From Raphanus sativus (taxonomy: Eukaryota > Streptophyta > Magnoliopsida > Brassicales > Brassicaceae), in contig NC_079517.1 of the NCBI RefSeq assembly GCF_000801105.2, positions 4,154,001-4,218,000 on the forward strand: a stretch of DNA of 64,000 bases, in the 5' to 3' direction. This document shows, piece after piece, positions 58,470 through 64,000 of this stretch. A model generated the notes under the pieces. The model was not told the origin of the DNA, did not search any database, and saw only the letters and a program-made list of their open reading frames with translations. Both the position numbers and the translations under genes were made by a program. Position 1 is the first letter of the stretch. Every line of letters begins with the position of its first letter.

Positions 58470-60144
58470 ATGAAGAATTTGTTGAATATCACAACCTTAG
58501 TTCTTTGTGTATGTCTCAGTTTTGGTTGTACTGATGGAGCTCAAAAAAGAAAGAGTGGAGAGGTTTCTTTCCACATAATTCAAGCCAGCTCTCTCTTTCC
58601 TTCATCATCATCATCATGTGTTCTTTCTCCACGAGGTGACATTATCTTAGCTAATGCAGTTCCAGTTTCTAATGATTCATTCTGCTATATGTGATGAATG
58701 GTGCCAACAAAAATAGATAGAGGTTAATAGTTTTGACTCTGATTTATCGATTTCAGCATCTAATGCCAAGTCGTCGCTGCTCGTGGTGCACAGACACGGC
58801 CCATGCTCGAGTCTAAGCAGTAAGAAAGCCAAGACAAGTCCCAACCATGACGACGTCCTCAGGCTCGACCAGGCGCGCGTAAAATCCATCCACTCGAAGC
58901 TTTCAAAGAAGCTAACAGCCCAATACAGAGTCAGTCAAAGCCGCCTGTCAACGGATCTTGAGGCTAGAGACGGAAGCATACTCGGTTCAGGAAACTACAT
59001 CGTTACGGTCGGAATAGGGACGCCGAAACACAATCTATCTCTGGTCTTCGACACAGGCAGCGATTTGACGTGGACTCAATGCCAGCCATGTGGTGGAAAT
59101 GGAACTTGCTATCCACAAGAGGAGCCCATCTTTAACTCTTCCTCGTCTTCTTCCTACTCAAACATCCCGTGCTCATCCCAGGTCTGCGATTCCCTCACTT
59201 CCCAAGGTTAGATTAACTGGAGACAAGCCCAAAACAAGTCATCAAGCCCAATAAGATTTTCAGTTCTTTTTTTTTTTTTCAAATTTCTTAAAAAAATTCC
59301 ACCCCATTGATTTTGATTAGGTTACTATAAAAACTGCTCGGCTTCCAGCTGCATCTACGGTACCGTATACGGCGATAGCTCGTTCACCTCAGGATTTTTC
59401 GCCAAGGAGAAATTTACTTTAAACTCCGATGTCTTCGACGGTCTTAACTTTGGCTGCGGCGAGATCAACCAAGGACTTTTCTACGGTGCCGCAGGACTTC
59501 TCGGTCTTGGCCGGGGCACATTCTCATTCCCGTCGCAGACGGCCATGAACTACAGTTGCATATTCTCTTACTGCCTCCCTTCTTCCTCAGACTACACTGG
59601 CCATCTCACCTTCGGATCCTCCGGTGGATTATCCAACTCCGTCAAGTACACTCCCATCTCCAAAGTCAGAGACACCGCTTCCTTTTACGGCCTCGATATC
59701 GTAGGCATCACCGTCGCCGGAAAGGAACTCGAGATTCCTTTAACAGTGTTCTCTACTCCTGGTGCTATAATCGACTCAGGCACCGTGATTACCCGCCTCC
59801 CTCCCAAGGCCTACGCGGCGCTACGAACCGCGTTTAAGGAAAATATGTCGAATTATACGTCTACGATGGGACGTTCGATACTCGACACGTGCTACGATTT
59901 CACTGGCTTGGAGACTGTAGAGATCCCTAAAGTCGCGTTCTCCTTCGAAGGCGGCACCGTCGTGAAAGTTGACTCGCAAGGGATTTTGTACGCGTTTGAC
60001 GTGTCGCAGGTTTGTTTGGCGTTTGCGGGGAATGGCGACGATGGTGACGTTGCTATTTTCGGGAACGTTCAGCAAAAGACGCTACAGGTTGTTTATGACG
60101 GTGCGGGGGGACGGGTCGGGTTTGCTCCGGATGGTTGTATGTAG
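58470..60144 (+). CDS. secreted A1-family aspartic protease, AED1-like (copy 4, intact)
   Basis: Three exons (58470-58635, 58757-59206, 59321-60144) encode 479 residues. Signal peptide LLNITTLVLCVCLSFGC, then a propeptide with KAKTSPNHDDVLRLDQARVKSIHSKLSKK. The first catalytic motif is FDTGSDLTW and the second IIDSGTVIT. The C-terminus is AIFGNVQQKTLQVVYD and GGRVGFAPDGC. Splice sites and exon sizes match copy 1; exon 3 has exactly the same length (824 bp). It differs from copy 1 at many positions and is closer to the broken copy 3 (shared MKNLLN start, EIPKVSFSF/EIPKVAFSF). So copies 3 and 4 share a later duplication. The likely role is in the cell wall or apoplast, possibly in defence as for AED1. 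Confidence 0.92.
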
Positions 60145-60578
60145 TTTGATGAGAAAAACAAAATGAAATTGGTTTGTTTGTCAGTAGCCGGATCTCATGT
60201 AACCTAGCGTCACCGTCTCCGGTTAACCCCCGGAATTTGTAATTGCTCCTGTCACTCCCCTTTTGGGGTTACTCAAATAAAATTTTCAATTTACAAAAAA
60301 TATGAAATTGGTAAGTTTGTATCTTTTAAAGAGCTTTTATCTCATACTTAGAGTGTTCAAGTTTGGTAAAGCTTGAGTGGCTGTGCTGTACGAGGATAAG
60401 TTCGTTTGGATGCATCCGTCATGCAATGAAAAAACAACATTATACAATATAATTTACTTTATTATAAATAGTGTAATTCTATTATAAAAATCCAATTCTA
60501 TAATAAAATTATTGTATTTTAGAATAAAATATATAATGAATTTTTGTGTACAATTGGAGATGCTCTAACACATAATTC
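60145..60578. other. 3' spacer of protease copy 4
   Basis: AT-rich from about 60420. The string CAATTGGAGATGCTC followed by TAA (60551-60567) looks like one end of a Harbinger MITE, but I find no matching left end. Nothing else seen. Confidence 0.4.
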
Positions 60579-60581
60579 TTA

Positions 60582-60784
60582 GAGCACTCCTATTAAAAAT
60601 ATCTAACTTAGATATCTCAAAGTACAATAATATGTATGTATATATTATATATATGTATATAGTTGTGGGGTGCTAAACTTTACTATAAACATAAACCAAA
60701 ATATCTGATTTCAAAAAGTTAAATAAAAAGTAAATCATTATCATCACTAAAAAATTAGTTGAGTATTTATTACTGGAGATGCTC
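60582..60784. mobile_element. PIF/Harbinger-type MITE
   Basis: A 203-bp AT-rich element with ends GAGCACTCCTATTA and TTACTGGAGATGCTC, roughly inverted. It is flanked by TTA at 60579-60581 and 60785-60787. Confidence 0.75.
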
Positions 60785-60787
60785 TTA

Positions 60788-61442
60788 AATATTACGAAGA
60801 ATAGATTCTACATCGATCATCAAATTAGAGTTTTAATTGTAAAAAAAAAAAGCTAACCATGAACATGCAAATAAAATAGTAATAATTTTATTTTTTAAGA
60901 TAGTATCACAGTATTGTTACAAAAAAATAAAATACTATCACAGTATACAACTGTAAAAGCTTATGGCTCATGGGCCAAACTTTAAAAACATCGTAAACTT
61001 TAATGGGTTAAATCACTCTAATCAAAGAGATACAAACAAGGCCGATGATGGTCAATGTCATTGTAATGTGACTAATGTCAACAGACCACACGTATGCGGT
61101 AATGATCATATAATTATAACCAACCATCAAGGGACCAACGTGATTCTATTTCTAGCATCACTTTGCTTTAACGAGAGCACGTGTCAGATTCTGTACATGC
61201 GCCATTGGTTTATCGTTTTTTAACTTACCCTGTTCGGTTCTTTCTTTCAACCTTCTATAATTAGAGCATAAAATGAAGCAAAACCATCGTCCTCGGCCGA
61301 AATAACCTCCCCACTCTCAGAACATCGATCACATGTTTCCTCTTTCTTTTTCTGGTTTAGTTTTCTATGTTCTCAGCACCAGCAGATTTTGTCTGTTGAT
61401 TTCGAAAGAGTAATCGTTTGAATTTTCTTGAAAAAAAAAACA
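60788..61442 (+). promoter_or_regulatory. upstream and leader region of the PP2C gene
   Basis: Non-coding. CACGTGTC (an ABRE-like G-box, ACGTG core) occurs at about 61179-61186. The leader from about 61290 is pyrimidine-rich and ends in an A run just before the start codon. Confidence 0.45.
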
Positions 61443-63234
61443 ATGGGATATCTCGACTTGGCCTTGTCGTCTTCCAACGCTTCACAGACTGTTGAAACTC
61501 CTTCGAGCGGTGGAGGTCTCAGGTCTATTCATCTCTCAGCTCTCCATTTAATTATCTCAACCAAAAAGCTATATTGAATATTTGATTATTTGCTTTTAAT
61601 TGGTGATCTCATTTTGTAACGTGATTGATTCTGTTTTGCTCATTTGATTCTCTAAATGATCTTGTGATTTGTGCATTAACACATGATTCAAATTTCAGCC
61701 AGAATGGAAAATTCAGCTATGGATATGCAAGCTCTGCTGGGAAGAGATCAACTATGGAAGACTTCTTCGAGACGAGGATCGACGGTGTTGATGGAGAAAT
61801 CGTTGGTCTTTTTGGCGTTTTTGATGGTAACTTTTAATACATTACTCTCAAGAAAACCTAGAATCATCAGTTTCAGCCTAGCTTATGAATCTTGATTCTT
61901 CACTGGTACCATTGAGTCATGACCTTAAGATTGGTTTTAGGTGTTAATTGAGTATCTCTATATAGCTTAGTTCTGACATTATGGAACAGAAAATTAAATA
62001 GTAATATACTTACTGTTTTGCCAGGCCATGGTGGAGCCAGGGCAGCTGAGTATGTGAAGCGTCATCTTTTCACTAATCTGATTACTCATCCAAAGTTTAT
62101 CTCTGACACCAAATCAGCTATAAGTAATCTCACAAGAACCTCAACAAAGTTGTTTTTTTTTTTAAACACAAAATGTATTTATTTCCATGCTGCACTCTAA
62201 TTTGCATCAATTTTTTTTTATTCAGCTGATGCCTATAACCATACAGACTCTGAGCTTCTCAAATCGGAAGATAGCCACAATAGAGATGCTGGTTCGACTG
62301 CGTCTACCGCTATTCTTATTGGTGATCGTTTACTTGTTGCAAATGTTGGTGATTCACGAGCTGTTATCAGCAGAGGCGGAACTGGTAACTAATTTGCTAG
62401 TACATTATTCACAATTCTTTCTTATAAATTATCTTGATATGTTGACCAAAAAAAATATTATCTTGATATAATAGTTATGTATTGTGTAGCTATTGCTGTG
62501 TCAAGGGACCATAAACCTGACCAAAGTGATGAGCGTGAAAGGATTGAGAATGCTGGTGGATTTGTGATGTGGGCAGGCAAGTATATTAACAAGAAACTAT
62601 AGGATTACAAACTTATTCTTCATGCTTCTCTCAGCACAGAGTCCTAACTTAACAGGGACTTGGAGGGTTGGAGGAGTTCTTGCAGTTTCTCGTGCATTTG
62701 GTGATCGTCTTCTGAAGCAATATGTTGTTGCTGATCCAGAGATCCGGGTACATTTTCATCACGTTGCATATGATCTTCTTGGCGCCTTTTTTTCAGCTTG
62801 TTGTTGTTGTTGAAATATAGGAGGAAAAGATTGACGAGACTCTTGAGTTTCTAATCCTAGCAAGTGACGGGCTATGGGATGTTTTCTCTAATGAGGTCTG
62901 CTTCTTTAACGTCTTCATTTTTTTTCTACACCTTTAGCTGTTATAATCTTGATTCATATTTTTTCAGGAAGCAGTTGCAATGGTTAAGGAAGTTGAAGAT
63001 CCAGAGGACTCTGCGAAGAAACTTGTGGCGGAAGCAATCAAGAGAGGGAGTAAAGACAACATCACATGCGTCATCGTTCGTTTCTTGGAGACATCTTCTT
63101 CAAGCCATGTCAGCTTCTCTTCATCCACGAGATCCAATCAAATGCCGCCACTTGGAGACCTCAAGATCTCATCCAATGAAACTAAGCAAGTCCAGATCGA
63201 GGCAGAGAACAGCAGGACAGTGAAAAAACCATAG
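61443..63234 (+). CDS. protein phosphatase 2C, WIN2-related group
   Basis: Eight exons: 61443-61522, 61699-61826, 62025-62123, 62226-62384, 62490-62576, 62656-62747, 62821-62895, 62968-63234, giving 328 residues. Metal-binding PP2C motifs are intact: [54 protein letters not shown] and SKDNITC. It is an Mg/Mn-dependent serine/threonine phosphatase. The group with MGYL starts includes WIN2, which interacts with a bacterial effector. Intron 5 uses a GC donor (AG|GCAAGT, exon end 62576); using the nearby GT four bases on would break the frame. The C-terminus stops at TVKKP. After the stop, the same frame continues with residues resembling the tail of the Arabidopsis protein (354 residues), so this copy appears shortened by a new stop. 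Position matches At5g10740. Confidence 0.92.
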
Positions 63235-63364
63235 AGTGCTGCAAGCAGCTTAACCGATGAGGTGAGTGGCCGTTAATGGTTTAGGGAATAAACCAGAGAA
63301 GTCAGTGAACCTAAAACCGATCCCTGCAAGTAGCTCAACCATGCAGTATTAAAGGTTTAGTATG

Positions 63365-63409
<45 letters not shown>

Positions 63410-64000
63410 TAGTATGAAATATTTGATTTTATGATTATGTGTTAGTGTATGTTTGTGTATATACAGCTAACAGTCTCTAGACATTAATTGAGAAGTGATT
63501 TTCTATATTTTATCACCGTAATGATTTTGATATGACATACTAACATATGATTTGAAGTTAATTGTGACATAAACATTTATATTTAATGTTAATTTATATT
63601 TTTGGTAAGTTTTTAATAATTCATAGATCATTATTAATATAAAAAATAATATAATAATATAAATATAACAATAATTTAAAGTTTTTAAAATATTGTTTAG
63701 TTCTATTTTTATTACTAAATGAGTTCTTCAGAGTTTTATGCAATTTTTATAAAATGTAATTTTCTATTTCCAATACCATTAGTTTCTTTTTAATATCTAC
63801 AAATTTTAAAGGTATTGTTTAGTTTTACGTTTTTATAATTATATAGCTAAAAAAATCTCTTAATATTATAGAATTCGATTTAATATACTAAGCAATGCAT
63901 GTGTTCCAATTTATAAGAAAAATGGTGAAGGGATTCTAAATATAAAGGGTGCAAACTTATGAGTATTATGATAAATATTTCTTAACACATTTGTGCATGA
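63235..64000. other. 3' region of PP2C and AT-rich spacer, possibly Helitron-derived
   Basis: An (AT)n microsatellite spans about 63368-63405. From about 63420 the sequence (ATAATATAAATATAACAATAA, TTTAAAATATTGTTTAG) resembles the interior of the Helitron at 28166-29663. The terminal hairpin is not in the window, so a Helitron is only suspected. Confidence 0.45.

Noticed and set aside
60545..60567. A second Harbinger MITE ending at 60564
   Set aside because: Only one plausible end (TTGGAGATGCTC then TAA) was found; no matching left end or duplication.

Overview
This window is nuclear DNA from a flowering plant of the mustard family, most likely a Brassica or close relative. The genes have many short introns with GT-AG borders, the spacers are AT-rich and packed with plant transposons (Helitrons, hAT, Stowaway and Harbinger MITEs, copia LTRs, a LINE), and the proteins read like very close homologues of Arabidopsis proteins. 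From memory, the gene order follows Arabidopsis chromosome 5 from about At5g10940 down to At5g10740, with many genes missing or decayed. That pattern fits fractionation after the whole-genome triplication of the Brassiceae. I could not run a search, so the locus assignments are inference.

Layout. 0-3 kb: a miniature copia element with two near-identical LTRs and a retroposon-like insertion. 3.1-7.9 kb: a 19-exon WD40-TPR gene (ASG2-like). 10.4-11.8 kb: an intronless CBL-interacting kinase (CIPK5-like). 13.6-15.6 kb: argininosuccinate lyase. 15.9-17.7 kb: a plastid RsmH/MraW-type 16S rRNA methyltransferase (CMAL-like). 18.4-19.5 kb: a POLAR-like coiled-coil protein. 20.3-21.2 kb: CBSX3. 21.5-22.0 kb: a nonaspanin (TMN) pseudogene. 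22.6-23.6 kb: enhancer-of-rudimentary homologue. 23.9-24.6 kb: a UBP22-like deubiquitinase pseudogene.

24.6-33.5 kb is a transposon-rich spacer. 33.8-37.4 kb carries a ribosomal protein S29 gene and an eight-exon prolyl 4-hydroxylase. In Arabidopsis I recall these as near neighbours on chromosome 4, so this looks like a transposed segment. 37.7-41.3 kb is a nest of Helitrons with a hAT element inside.

41.6-60.1 kb is a tandem array of A1-family aspartic proteases: two intact genes at the ends and two broken copies between. A full-length LINE with both ORFs open sits inside the array. One broken copy is interrupted by a solo LTR that itself contains a Helitron. 61.4-63.2 kb is a PP2C phosphatase with a GC-AG intron.

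The intact genes have separate housekeeping, signalling and defence roles and do not form one pathway. I did not find a convincing undescribed multi-gene system. The most unusual items are the mini-copia, a LINE whose two ORFs are in one frame split by a single UAG, a hAT MITE carrying tRNA-like pol III boxes, and the layered nests with readable target-site duplications.
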